Assembly: GCA_020445745.1 (NCBI GenBank)
Contig: JAGRGB010000053.1
Location: 1-64,000, forward strand
Length of the DNA: 64,000 bases
DNA from: Rhodocyclaceae bacterium
GTDB lineage: Bacteria > Pseudomonadota > Gammaproteobacteria > Burkholderiales > Rhodocyclaceae
Reading direction: 5' to 3'
This document shows positions 38,661 to 48,297 of the stretch, piece after piece. The position numbers and the translations under genes are program-made. The notes below the pieces were generated by a model. The model was not told the origin of the DNA. It saw only the letters and a program-made list of their open reading frames with translations, and searched no databases. How positions within the stretch are numbered: position 1 is the stretch's first letter; each line of letters opens with the position of its first letter.

Positions 38661-41600
38661 ATGTCAAAACGAAGCGATTCAGTGCCGAGGCCGCAGCGGC
38701 GGCATCGGTCGCGCGGATCGACCCGACTGGGGCAGATGCTGGCAGTGTCCAGCCTGGCCGGTCTGGCGATCTGGGCGTCCCCGGCACAGGCGCAGGTTGC
38801 GTGCAGCAAGACGTTCCGTGCCGAAGTCGTGGCCATCGATCAACCGGTGATGTTCAACCGCCTCGGCGCGCAGAACATCAACTGGATGATGTATGCGCTC
38901 AAAGAAGATGTGGTCGACAGCAACAACGTGCCGCTCACCATGGCCGGTTCGAATCCGCAGCCGGGGCGGGTCAAGCTGCGCGGCGACAAGCGTCCGCGGC
39001 CACTGGTGCTGAGGGTGCCGGCGGGTACGTGTCTGCAGGTGGAACTGACCAACCTGCTGGCGTCGGCCGCCAATCCGAACAATGCGCCGATTCCCGGCAC
39101 GCCGCCGTTCAATCTGCAGATCGACGATCAGGTGGCGGACCGCCACGTCGGATTCCACTCGTCCGGTCTGCAACTGGTCGGCAGCATCGACGACGACGGC
39201 AGCATGGTCGGCAAGAATCCGGGCGCGGTCGGAAGCCTGGTGCCGGTCGGTTCCACTCGCACCTACACACTCTTGGCGGAGAAAGAGGGCGCGTACGAGG
39301 TTACTAGTCACGGTGCGCAGTTTGGCGCCGACGCGACGGCTGGCAACACCACGAACGGGCTCTTCGGTGAGGTGATCGTCGAACCGACCGGCTCTTCAGT
39401 ATACCGCAGCGCCGTCACCGAAGAGGAGATGCGTCTGGTAACAAGGCTCGACCGCAACGGCAATCCGCGCCGCACGCCGGACGGTCAGCCGATCATCAAC
39501 TACGAGGCGGTCTATCCGAACGAGCAGCCGTGGATTGCCGAGGGCAAGGCCGGCCGGACGATCCTGAACATGATCCAGGGCGGCCGCATCGTGCATACGG
39601 AAATCGACGCGGTCATCGCCTACGGCCCGACCGGCAAGATCTCCGGCGACGGCAGCTTCCCGGCCTCGACCTATCCGCTCGAGAGCGTCGGCAAACGCAA
39701 CCCGACCTACCCGACCCGGTTGCAGCCGTTCCGTGACTTCGCGTCGGTCTTCCACGACGAGAACGCCGCGTCCCAGGCCTTCCCGGAGTGGTATCTCGAT
39801 CCGGTGCTCGGTCACACCCTGCATGGCGTGCGCGACAGCTTCATGATCAACTACGGTTCCGGCGGCATCGGCACCGAGATCATCGCCAACCGGCTCGCCG
39901 TCGGACCGATGCACGACTGCCTGGGCTGCGCCTACGAGGAGTTCTTCCTGACCTCGTTCACGGTCGGCGACCCGGCGATGCTGGTCGATGTGCCCGCCAA
40001 CTTCGGTCTGGAAGGCTGCACGCCGGCACTGGTCGGTTGCGAGGACGTCGGACCCAAGGCCAACGAGGCCCTGTACCCGGCAGACCCCTCCAACGTGCAC
40101 CGCAGCTACGTGGGTGACGCGGTCAAGTTCCGCAACATCCATGTCGGCAAGGAACAGCACGTCTTCCACCTGCACAACCACCAGTGGCTGTTCAATCCGA
40201 ACGACGACAACGCCAACTACCTGGATGCCCAGGGCATCGGTCCGGGTTCGGGCTACACCTACGAGATCGCCTTCGGTGGTTCCGGCAACCGCAACAAGAG
40301 CGCGGGCGACGCGATCTTCCACTGCCACTTCTACCCGCACTTCGCGCAGGGCATGTGGTACATGTGGCGGATCCACGACGTGTTCGAGGAAGGTACGCGC
40401 CTTGCGGCATCGGGCGAGGCCTTCCACGACTCGCCGTTTGCGCTGCAAAGCGGCAAGCCGGCTGCCGGTGCCCGGGCGTATCCCGACGGCGAGATCGTCG
40501 CCGGTTCGCCGATCCCGGCCGTGGTGCCGCTGCCGGGCAAGGCGATCGCGCCGATGCCGGGCGAAGTGACCGTGGTGCCGAAGATCGCCGACAACGGGGT
40601 CACCGTCGGTTCCAACGCCAAGGTCATCGACCGTGACGTCAACCCGGGCTATCCGTTCTGGGTGGCCGGCATCGAGGACACGGTAGGACAGCGTCCGCCG
40701 ACGCCACCGCTCGACATGGCATCGAAGGCGCTGATGGCCCAGCTCAAGGGTTCGGGTGATCCGCTGTGGGCCAAGGTCGACGCCACCGGCACCGCCGAGG
40801 GCTTCGACGGCGGTCTGCCGCGCTTCGCGACCCAGGGCTTCGCCGACGGCGGTACCGCGGTGGCGACCCAGAGCCGCCTCGACCTGTCGAAGATCGTGAC
40901 CAAGGCCAAGCCGGTGTACTTCCCCGAGGAAGGAACGGATCTCGAGCAAGTGGCGATGCGCTTCATGGCGCAGCGCGCTCATCCCTCCTACAAGGTGGAT
41001 GCCAATGGCGCGGTCAGCACGGCCGACTTCATCGTCAATGGCCTGCCGCCGGTCGCCGGGGCGCCGTATGCCGATCCCTGCGTCGATGACGGCGGGCAGC
41101 GGCTCAATGCCGGTGTGGTCGGCAACTTCTTCGGCGCGGTCGGGCTGTCCACCAGGGGCGCCTCGCCGTTCAACGCCGATTCGCCGCGGGTCTACAAGGC
41201 CGGCAACGTGCAGATCGACGCGGTCTTCAACAAGGTCGGCTACCACTATCCGCAGCAGCGCATCATCTCGCTGTGGGAGGACGTCAACCCGTTCATCAAC
41301 AAGACGAAGGCGCCCGAGCCTTTCGTCATCCGGATGAACACATTTGACTGCACGATGTATGCGCACAGCAACTTCGTGCCGGCGGAGTTCGAGGTGGACG
41401 ACTTCCAGGTGCGTACGCCGACCGACATCATCGGTCAGCACATCCACCTGCCGAAGTGGGACCTGACGACCGCCGACGGTGCAGCCAACGGCTGGAACTA
41501 CGAGGACGGCACGCTCTCTCCGGGTGCGGTGCGCGAGCGCATCGAAGCTATCAACCACTTCAACGAGGAGCGTGAAGCCGCCGGTCTCGAGCCGGTCGGC

Positions 41601-44600
41601 CCGCACCTCGAGCCGCAGCCGCACCCGTTCCTGGGCGCTGGCGTGCGCAACGAGTGGCTGGGGGCGCGGGTGACGCTGCAGCGCTGGTTCGCCGACCCGG
41701 TGGTCAACACCGACGGCGTGGACCGCGGCCTGGGCATCATCTTCACCCACGACCACTACGGTCCTTCGACCCACCAGCAGATCGGTCTGTACGCTACTGT
41801 ACTGACCGAGCCGGCCGGATCGAAGTGGGTGCATAACGAGACCGGCGACCAGATGTACACCCGTGCGGACGGCGGGCCGACCAGCTGGCAGGCCTCGATC
41901 CTCCCGGGCGAGGTGGGTGGCTACACCCAGAACGTCGGTGCCAGCGAGCTCGATGCGTTCCGCGAGTTCTACTTCGAGTACAGCGACTTCCAGAGCGCCT
42001 ACCAGAAGGGCGTGTATGTCGGCGCGGGCCCGGATGGCCGTCCGCATACCACGGTCGGTGCCGACGGCGTCGGTCACCCGGTGCACGACGCCGCTGGCAT
42101 CAACACGGCCTTCCCGGTCACTGCCGCCACCTTCCGCGACTCGATCAACCCGTCCTTCCGCCAGGAAGCCGGGCTGCCGGACATCGTCAACCACCCGGCG
42201 TTCTGCCCGGGCGGTGTGCCGCGTCCGTGCCCGGAGGCGATCACCGCCGACGACACCGGCATGCTCGTGGTGAACTACCGCAACGAGCCGGTCGGTCTGC
42301 GGGTGTTCGATCCGGATCAGGAGGGCCCGGATGGCCGGATGGGAACCCAGGCCAATGGCCGTCGTGGCGACCTGGCTTTCGCGCTGCAGTCGCGTACCGA
42401 CCGCCGTATCCCGCAGATGAACACCGTGCTGGGCGATACGCCTTATCCGGCGCTCAACCGCGACCTCGATCCGGGTGATCCCTTCACCCCGACCTTGCGG
42501 ACCTACTCGGGCGACCTGGTCAAGGTCAAGTTCCAGGCCGGTGGTCACGAGCACGAGCACAACGTCACGATCCACGGCGTCAAGTGGCTGCAGGGCGGCT
42601 CGGGACACGGCAAACAGCCGAACGCAGGCTGGAAGAACGGCCAGAGTGCGGGTATCTCGGAGCAATTCACGCTGTCCACGCCGGTCGTCGCCGACTTCCA
42701 GCAAGGCAGCGAGATGGCCGACTACCTGTGGAGCGTGGACGCGAGCCAGGACGGCTGGTGGAGCGGCATGTGGGGTCTGCTGCGCAACTACACGATGTTG
42801 CGCGACGACCTGCCGGCGCTGCCGAGCAATCCGAAGCCCGTGGTCGCTGCCAACCGCGATCAGTTCGACGGTGTCTGCCCGAAGACCGCTCCTATCCGGC
42901 GCTTCGACGTCACCGCGGTGCTGGCCAACAACGCCCTGCGCAACCGCCTCGGCGTCGCCATTCCGGAGAACAACAACCCGCTCGACAACGTCGGTGGTCG
43001 GTTGGATCCGGACGGCGGCACGCTGGTGTACAACCCGCGTCGCACCCAGATCCGCAATCTGACGGTTCAGCTGGACAACGGCGAGACCCTGCAGATCGCG
43101 GGCAACAAGGGGCCGCTGCATGACCCGACCGGGATCATGTTCGTGCGCACTGCCGACCTCAACCAGGAAGGCAAGCTCAAGAGCAGCGCTCCGGTCGAGC
43201 CCCTGGTGTTGCGAGCCAACGCCGGTGACTGCCTCTACGTCACGCTGCGCAACGAGCTGCACGACGAGATGCCCGATCTGGCAGGCTACAACACGCTGCT
43301 GCAGGTCGTGCGTCGAGATCGTGGCCGTCGCGGTGGCGCGCTGACCTGGTTCGAGAACAACCTGATCCGTCCGTCCACGGAGCTGGGCCTCCACCCGCAA
43401 CTGGTGGAGTACGACGTGACCCGTTCCGACGGCGTCAATGTCGGCCAGAACCGTGTGCAGACGGTCGGGCGTGGCGATGTGGCGACCTACCAGTGGTACG
43501 CCGGCCACCTCGAGCCGGGTGGCAACCGCCAGCCGTTGTCGGCCACGGTCGCCCAGCAGATGGAGGCGGCGGAAGCCCAGGTGCTCAACGATGGGCGGAT
43601 CGACGACGACGTCGTTGCCGAGACCGAGATCAAGAACCTGGCTTCGACCGAGTTCCTTGACGACGACTTCAGGCTCGGCGATGTCGATCAGGCGACGCGC
43701 GACGCGATGGTTGCCCAGGAGGAGCTCGAGTACGAGCTCGGAGGTCCTGACGACGGCATGACCGAGGACGCCGACCGGCTGATCGTCGCGGTGCCGACCG
43801 CCGACACCACCGACATGGTGGATCTGGTGGCGACCGCGGTCGAGTTCGGTGGCTCCAACCTGACGCCTGCCGACAAGATCAAGCAGACGCAGAAGGGCAT
43901 GGTCGGTGGTCTGGTGATCGAGCCGGAAGGTGCTACCTGGGCGGACGACCGTGTGCTGGCCAACCTCGACCGGACCATCGACCACCAGGTCGACACCACC
44001 GGTCTGGCGACGCCGGCGACCATCGGTACCCGTGCTCAGGTCACCGTCACCAACGGCGAGCGCGCGTTCCGCGACCTGGTGCCAGTGCATCAGAAGGCGC
44101 TGAACCTGCGCTTCGCCGACGGTGCCGCCGTGCCCAACCTGTCCGCCGAGGGTCAGACGATCCCCGAGGACAGTCACGACGCGGGCCAGATGGCGATCAA
44201 CTACGGCACCGAGCCGGCCTGGTTCCGCTTCGGCCTGCCCGCGCAGTCGCCGTTCGGCAAGCAGGGCTTCGGTGGCGTGGCCAACGCCCACCAGCTGTTC
44301 AGCAACCAGTGCTGCGATAACGGTGGTACCGCCACCACGGCGACCAGCGACGTCGGCGAACCGGCCACCCCGGTATTCGTCGCGAGCGCTGGCCAGGAAG
44401 TGCGCATGCGCGTGCTGGAGCCCTCGGGCGCCGGTCGCGGCACGATCTTCAGCCTGCATGGCCACCTGTGGGCGCGCGATCCGTACTTCTGCCCGGGTGA
44501 ATCCCGCAACGGCCTGCCGGGCGCTTGCGAGATGAACACCGTGGCTTCCCGTGCGATCGGCGTCAACCCGCTCTCCTTCCTGTACCTCGGGGCGCAGGAG

Positions 44601-44741
44601 AGCGTGCAGCCGATGGCGCACTTCGAGCTGTTCCTGCCCAAGGCAGGCGGCCAGGGTGCGATCGCCGGTGACTACCTGTTCGTCGATCGCGGCGCCTTTG
44701 GTCGTACCAACGGCCTGTGGGGCCTGATGCGCGTGCAGTAA
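38661..44741 (+). CDS. Giant multicopper oxidase, MofA/MnxG (manganese oxidase)-like
   Basis: A 2,026-residue secreted protein with an N-terminal export signal (hydrophobic stretch about 27-42, cleavage after AQA near residue 45). Copper-ligand motifs are spread over the whole length: H503-L-H-N-H507; HCHFYPHFAQGM at 554-565 (a T1-type His-Cys-His...Met cluster); H927-I-H; H1030-D-H-Y-G-P-S-T-H; H1296-E-H-E-H; H1933-G-H-L-W; H1987 near the end. Size and the early placement of the HCH...M cluster resemble MofA of Leptothrix and MnxG of Pseudomonas putida, both implicated in Mn(II) oxidation. Mn(II) as substrate is inference; another metal or an organic is possible. AGGAGG precedes the ATG. It has its own sigma-54-type promoter and follows a type II secretion locus that may export it. 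Confidence 0.85.
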   Translation: MSKRSDSVPRPQRRHRSRGSTRLGQMLAVSSLAGLAIWASPAQAQVACSKTFRAEVVAIDQPVMFNRLGAQNINWMMYALKEDVVDSNNVPLTMAGSNPQPGRVKLRGDKRPRPLVLRVPAGTCLQVELTNLLASAANPNNAPIPGTPPFNLQIDDQVADRHVGFHSSGLQLVGSIDDDGSMVGKNPGAVGSLVPVGSTRTYTLLAEKEGAYEVTSHGAQFGADATAGNTTNGLFGEVIVEPTGSSVYRSAVTEEEMRLVTRLDRNGNPRRTPDGQPIINYEAVYPNEQPWIAEGKAGRTILNMIQGGRIVHTEIDAVIAYGPTGKISGDGSFPASTYPLESVGKRNPTYPTRLQPFRDFASVFHDENAASQAFPEWYLDPVLGHTLHGVRDSFMINYGSGGIGTEIIANRLAVGPMHDCLGCAYEEFFLTSFTVGDPAMLVDVPANFGLEGCTPALVGCEDVGPKANEALYPADPSNVHRSYVGDAVKFRNIHVGKEQHVFHLHNHQWLFNPNDDNANYLDAQGIGPGSGYTYEIAFGGSGNRNKSAGDAIFHCHFYPHFAQGMWYMWRIHDVFEEGTRLAASGEAFHDSPFALQSGKPAAGARAYPDGEIVAGSPIPAVVPLPGKAIAPMPGEVTVVPKIADNGVTVGSNAKVIDRDVNPGYPFWVAGIEDTVGQRPPTPPLDMASKALMAQLKGSGDPLWAKVDATGTAEGFDGGLPRFATQGFADGGTAVATQSRLDLSKIVTKAKPVYFPEEGTDLEQVAMRFMAQRAHPSYKVDANGAVSTADFIVNGLPPVAGAPYADPCVDDGGQRLNAGVVGNFFGAVGLSTRGASPFNADSPRVYKAGNVQIDAVFNKVGYHYPQQRIISLWEDVNPFINKTKAPEPFVIRMNTFDCTMYAHSNFVPAEFEVDDFQVRTPTDIIGQHIHLPKWDLTTADGAANGWNYEDGTLSPGAVRERIEAINHFNEEREAAGLEPVGPHLEPQPHPFLGAGVRNEWLGARVTLQRWFADPVVNTDGVDRGLGIIFTHDHYGPSTHQQIGLYATVLTEPAGSKWVHNETGDQMYTRADGGPTSWQASILPGEVGGYTQNVGASELDAFREFYFEYSDFQSAYQKGVYVGAGPDGRPHTTVGADGVGHPVHDAAGINTAFPVTAATFRDSINPSFRQEAGLPDIVNHPAFCPGGVPRPCPEAITADDTGMLVVNYRNEPVGLRVFDPDQEGPDGRMGTQANGRRGDLAFALQSRTDRRIPQMNTVLGDTPYPALNRDLDPGDPFTPTLRTYSGDLVKVKFQAGGHEHEHNVTIHGVKWLQGGSGHGKQPNAGWKNGQSAGISEQFTLSTPVVADFQQGSEMADYLWSVDASQDGWWSGMWGLLRNYTMLRDDLPALPSNPKPVVAANRDQFDGVCPKTAPIRRFDVTAVLANNALRNRLGVAIPENNNPLDNVGGRLDPDGGTLVYNPRRTQIRNLTVQLDNGETLQIAGNKGPLHDPTGIMFVRTADLNQEGKLKSSAPVEPLVLRANAGDCLYVTLRNELHDEMPDLAGYNTLLQVVRRDRGRRGGALTWFENNLIRPSTELGLHPQLVEYDVTRSDGVNVGQNRVQTVGRGDVATYQWYAGHLEPGGNRQPLSATVAQQMEAAEAQVLNDGRIDDDVVAETEIKNLASTEFLDDDFRLGDVDQATRDAMVAQEELEYELGGPDDGMTEDADRLIVAVPTADTTDMVDLVATAVEFGGSNLTPADKIKQTQKGMVGGLVIEPEGATWADDRVLANLDRTIDHQVDTTGLATPATIGTRAQVTVTNGERAFRDLVPVHQKALNLRFADGAAVPNLSAEGQTIPEDSHDAGQMAINYGTEPAWFRFGLPAQSPFGKQGFGGVANAHQLFSNQCCDNGGTATTATSDVGEPATPVFVASAGQEVRMRVLEPSGAGRGTIFSLHGHLWARDPYFCPGESRNGLPGACEMNTVASRAIGVNPLSFLYLGAQESVQPMAHFELFLPKAGGQGAIAGDYLFVDRGAFGRTNGLWGLMRVQ

Positions 44742-44756
44742 GCATCTTGCGTTACC

Positions 44757-44812
44757 CCGGCCCCGCCAGGGGCCGGCGGGATGCGGTCGGACAGGACCTG
44801 GCCGCATCCCGC
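44757..44812 (+). terminator. Two tandem stem-loops between the oxidase and downstream genes
   Basis: First hairpin: CCGGCCCC (44757-44764) / GGGGCCGG (44769-44776), loop GCCA. Second: GCGGGATGCGG (44776-44786) / CCGCATCCCGC (44802-44812), an 11-bp perfect stem with 15-nt loop, followed by TTCTCCTT. No clean T-run is present. They could cap and stabilise the oxidase mRNA or partly terminate it, lowering expression of the following genes. Confidence 0.6.
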
Positions 44813-44887
44813 TTCTCCTTCCTGACGTCGATGTCGCGTGCGGCAGCGACGTGATGACGGAGGCAACCGAATACAGGAGATTAGGCT

Positions 44888-46852
44888 GTGACAGTCAGAA
44901 CTTTCAAGGCACTGGCGATCGCGACGGCGATCTGGACCATCGGCGCGGTCGTCCCGGCGCCGGCACTGGCCGCGAACCAGGTGGTCGCGCCGCCGAGCAC
45001 GGTCGATGTGCCCGGCCGGATCAGCGACCGGCTGGTGCGCGACGGACTGGTGATCGACTTCGAGGCGACACCGGTCGAGAGCGACGCGATCACCGAGGGC
45101 CTGCTCACCGACGTGCGCTTCCGCATCACCCAGGAAGCCAGCGGCGAGCCGGTCAAGGGCGTGTACCCGGCGGCCTGGCTCGACGTCGGCGCCAACATCG
45201 GCGGCAAGGACGGCGAGATCAAGGAGTGCCGCGACAAGGTCGGTCTGTACCTGAAGGGCATCGTCGGCATCCGGCCGATGCTGGATCTCAACGGTTACTA
45301 CGTGCTGGTGCTGAACAAGGATCCGAGCATTTCGGTGGTGGACCCGATGGTCAACATGGCCGGCCGCACCAGCACCTACGCGATCATCGTGCTGAAGCGC
45401 CCGCCGATGGACTGGGCCCGCAGCAAGGACGAGAAGACCCTGTTCGTGTCGATGCCAGTGGCCGACGAGGTCGCGGTGATCGACGCCGACCATTTCAAGG
45501 TCACCCACAACGTACCGGCCGGCGACAATCCCACCCGTGTCGTCGTGCAGCCGGACGGGCGCTACGTCTGGATCGGCAACAACGGTGTCGGCGACAACAG
45601 CGGCGTGACCGTCCTCGACGCCGAAAGCTACAAGAAGGTGGCCTTCGTGCCGACCGGACCTGGCCACCACGAGATCAGCTTCTCGGACGACTCGGCCCAC
45701 GCCTTCGTCACCAACCGCGACGACGGCAAGGTCAGCGTCGTAGACGTCGCCAGGCTCGAGAAGATCAAGGATCTGGACGTCGGCAAGCAGGTGTTGTCGG
45801 TCGGTTACTCGGCGCTCGCCAAGGCCGCCTACGTGGCCGACGGCAAGACCGGCCAGATCACCGTGATCGACGGCGAGAGCCTCGACATCCGCAAGCGCAT
45901 CCAGTCCCACCGGGGCCTCGGTCCGCTGCGGGTGTCGCCGGACGGCCGCTGGGTGATGACCGCCAACACCCTGAAGGACCAGGTGCTGGTCATCGACGCC
46001 GCCAACGACCAGGTGGTGAACAGCATCGACGTCGCCGGCGAGCCGTTCCAGCTGACCTTCTCGCGCAGCTTCGCCTACGTGCGCGGCCTGTCCACGTCGA
46101 AGGTCAGCCTGATCAACCTGTCTTCGCTGGGCGAGGGCAAGAAGCCGATCATCAACAGCTTCGATGCCGGCAACAAGGCGCCGAAACTGGCCGGTGATCT
46201 GCCGCTGGCCGACACGATGACGACGGCGAGCACCGACACCTCGGCCTTCATCGTCAATCCGGCCGACAACACCACCTACTTCTACATGGAAGGCATGAAT
46301 GCGCCGATGAGCAACTACAAGAGCTTCGGCCATGTCGCGCGCGCCGCCAAGCTGGTGGACCGCAGCCTCAAGGAAGTGGAGCCCGGCGTCTATTCGACCA
46401 AGGTGCGGCTGCCGGTCGATGGGCGTTTCGATGTTGCGCTGATGCTCGACACGCCGGAACTGGTGCACTGCTTCTCGATGAGCGCCGAGCGCAACCCGAG
46501 CATGCACCAGGCAGGCAGCTGGAACGTCGAATTCGTCGGCGAGCGCCAATCGGGCATCGTCGGCGAGCACGCCCGCCTTCGCTTCCGCATCGTCGACCCG
46601 GTCAGCGAGGAGATCAAGCACGGCGTAGAGGATGCCACCGTCACCTGGTACCGGGCGCCGGCCTTCGAGCGGCGTCAGGCGCACGCGACCGAGGTCGAGC
46701 CGGGTGTCTACGAGGTCCGGCTGGAGTTCGCGAAGGCGGGTGCCCACTACGCCTTCGTCCAGGTGCCGTCCCTGAAGATCAACCAGGAGAATTCACGTTT
46801 CCGCTCGATCCGGGTCGACGCGGAGCGGGTCGCAGCCGCCAAGGCCAAATGA
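44888..46852 (+). CDS. Secreted YVTN/cytochrome-D1-like beta-propeller protein
   Basis: A 654-residue exported protein (signal peptide ending APALA, near residue 29). The middle part, about 150-420, has repeated blades (LFVSMPVADEVAVIDAD, VVVQPDGRYVWIGNN, AFVTNRDDGKVSVVDVA, VTPD-like RVSPDGRWVMTAN). It then has a C-terminal beta domain at about 500-640 (VALMLDTPELVHCF, GVYEVRLEFAKAG) like those of FixH/YtkA-type proteins. No CxxCH heme motif is present. The start is GTG 44888 with AGGAG upstream. Its role is unknown; position between the oxidase and copper chaperones suggests a periplasmic redox or copper-related partner. Confidence 0.8.
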   Translation: MTVRTFKALAIATAIWTIGAVVPAPALAANQVVAPPSTVDVPGRISDRLVRDGLVIDFEATPVESDAITEGLLTDVRFRITQEASGEPVKGVYPAAWLDVGANIGGKDGEIKECRDKVGLYLKGIVGIRPMLDLNGYYVLVLNKDPSISVVDPMVNMAGRTSTYAIIVLKRPPMDWARSKDEKTLFVSMPVADEVAVIDADHFKVTHNVPAGDNPTRVVVQPDGRYVWIGNNGVGDNSGVTVLDAESYKKVAFVPTGPGHHEISFSDDSAHAFVTNRDDGKVSVVDVARLEKIKDLDVGKQVLSVGYSALAKAAYVADGKTGQITVIDGESLDIRKRIQSHRGLGPLRVSPDGRWVMTANTLKDQVLVIDAANDQVVNSIDVAGEPFQLTFSRSFAYVRGLSTSKVSLINLSSLGEGKKPIINSFDAGNKAPKLAGDLPLADTMTTASTDTSAFIVNPADNTTYFYMEGMNAPMSNYKSFGHVARAAKLVDRSLKEVEPGVYSTKVRLPVDGRFDVALMLDTPELVHCFSMSAERNPSMHQAGSWNVEFVGERQSGIVGEHARLRFRIVDPVSEEIKHGVEDATVTWYRAPAFERRQAHATEVEPGVYEVRLEFAKAGAHYAFVQVPSLKINQENSRFRSIRVDAERVAAAKAK

Positions 46853-46866
46853 AGGAGTTCATTCCG

Positions 46867-47589
46867 ATGCACATGCCAATTCGTACCCGTACCCGGTTCC
46901 CCGCCATCGCGGCGACCCTGCTGATGCTGTCGTCTGTGGCGTCGGCAGGCGACATGGCGCATGCCCAGCACCCGCCCATGGACCACTCCCGGCACCAGGC
47001 GATGGATCATTCCGCCCATGGCGGCGCGGATCCCCATGCGGCCCATCGGGCAGCGACGGCCAAGGCGACCGCGCCGACCACCCTCGATGTCGTGGTGCCG
47101 AATGCCCGACTGCTCGACCAGGACGGCCGGCAGGTCGCTTTCGTCGATGACGTGCTGGGCGACAAGGTGGTGGTCATCGACTTCGTCTACACCACCTGCA
47201 CGACGATCTGTCCGGTGCAGTCGGCGGTGTTCAACGCGCTGCAGGGCAGGCTGGCCGACAAGCTGGGTGACAGCGTCAGGCTGGTCTCGCTGTCGGTCGA
47301 CCCGCGCCGCGATTCGCCGGCACGCCTCAAGCAGGCCGCCGACAAGTACGGCTCCGGTCCCGACTGGACCTGGCTCACCGGCGAGCACGCCGAGGTCGAG
47401 GACGTGCTCAGGGCCTATGGCGCCTATACACCGAACTTCACCGACCATCCGCCGCTGGTGCTGGTCGGCGATGCGGTGAGCGGCAAATGGACGCGGTTCT
47501 TCGGCTTCCCGGACATCAGCAGGATCCTCGATGTCGTCGACGCGTCCATGGCCGCGCGCGAGCCCGCGAGCTATGCCCGCGCCCACTGA
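46867..47589 (+). CDS. SCO1/SenC-family copper chaperone A, with His/Met-rich N-terminus
   Basis: A 240-residue periplasmic thioredoxin-fold protein. The SCO copper site is present: C111-x3-C115 in TTCTTICPV and His194 in FTDHPP. The segment after the signal peptide is rich in His and Met (HPPMDHSRHQAMDHSAHGG) and probably binds copper too. I chose ATG 46867 with AAGGAG at 46852-46857; an ATG at 46849 overlapping the previous stop lacks such a site. SCO proteins load copper into cytochrome oxidases; here delivery to the multicopper oxidase is a contextual inference. Confidence 0.88.
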   Translation: MHMPIRTRTRFPAIAATLLMLSSVASAGDMAHAQHPPMDHSRHQAMDHSAHGGADPHAAHRAATAKATAPTTLDVVVPNARLLDQDGRQVAFVDDVLGDKVVVIDFVYTTCTTICPVQSAVFNALQGRLADKLGDSVRLVSLSVDPRRDSPARLKQAADKYGSGPDWTWLTGEHAEVEDVLRAYGAYTPNFTDHPPLVLVGDAVSGKWTRFFGFPDISRILDVVDASMAAREPASYARAH

Positions 47590-47625
47590 AGCCGACACCG
47601 AACCACGGGTTCAAAGGAGAAAACC

Positions 47626-48297
47626 ATGAAACGTACAGTCGCCCCCTTCGTGGCTGCCCTCGGACTCGCACTTGCAGCGCTGGCGAATGCGCACGAATCG
47701 GCCGGCGACGGTCCGGGCGCGCCGGTGGCACGAGCTGGTTCGAACAAGCCGGTGGCCACCGATATCGCGGCGGTCCGCCGCAAGGCGCCGGATGCGCGGG
47801 CCTACTTCACCGACCTCGAACTCCAGGACCAGCATGGACGGACAGTGAAGTTCTACTCCGACGTGCTGGCCGGCAAGGTGGTGATGCTGAACTTCATCTA
47901 CACCAGTTGCGAAGACGCCTGTCCGCTGATCACCCAGGCGATCGTCGCGGTCAAGGACCAGATCCCAGAGATCTTCGGTTCGCCGGTGCATTTCGTCTCG
48001 ATCAGCGTCGATCCGGTCACCGACACGCCAGCGCGTCTGCGCCAGTTCGCGGCCAGCAACCGGGCCGATGTCGAGGGCTGGACCTTCCTCACCGGCGATC
48101 CCGCCAATGTCGCGCACATCCTCAAGAAGCTGGGCCAGTTTTCCGAGGAGCGCGAGGCCCATTCGACGCTGCTGATCGCCGGCAACGTGCCGGCCAAGCG
48201 GTGGAGCAAGATCCGGCCGGAAGCGCCCGCGGCCGCGATCGCCGAGCGCCTGCGGGCGCTGGCCGCGGCCGGGGTCCAGGCCCGTGTCCACGAGTAG
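47626..48297 (+). CDS. SCO1/SenC-family copper chaperone B
   Basis: A 223-residue exported protein with SCO fold and residues C95-x3-C99 (YTSCEDACPL) and His179 (EAHSTLL). It lacks the His/Met-rich extension of the neighbouring SCO protein, suggesting different tasks, for example thiol reduction versus copper transfer. It follows 36 bp after SCO A and overlaps the next gene by 14 bp. Confidence 0.88.
   Translation: MKRTVAPFVAALGLALAALANAHESAGDGPGAPVARAGSNKPVATDIAAVRRKAPDARAYFTDLELQDQHGRTVKFYSDVLAGKVVMLNFIYTSCEDACPLITQAIVAVKDQIPEIFGSPVHFVSISVDPVTDTPARLRQFAASNRADVEGWTFLTGDPANVAHILKKLGQFSEEREAHSTLLIAGNVPAKRWSKIRPEAPAAAIAERLRALAAAGVQARVHE

Noticed and set aside
39396-44807. 1,803-codon open frame antisense to the multicopper oxidase
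   Set aside because: It arises from third-position G/C bias in the opposite strand; the translation is rich in His, Arg, Gly and Val with no domain, and the sense frame has clear copper motifs and a signal peptide.
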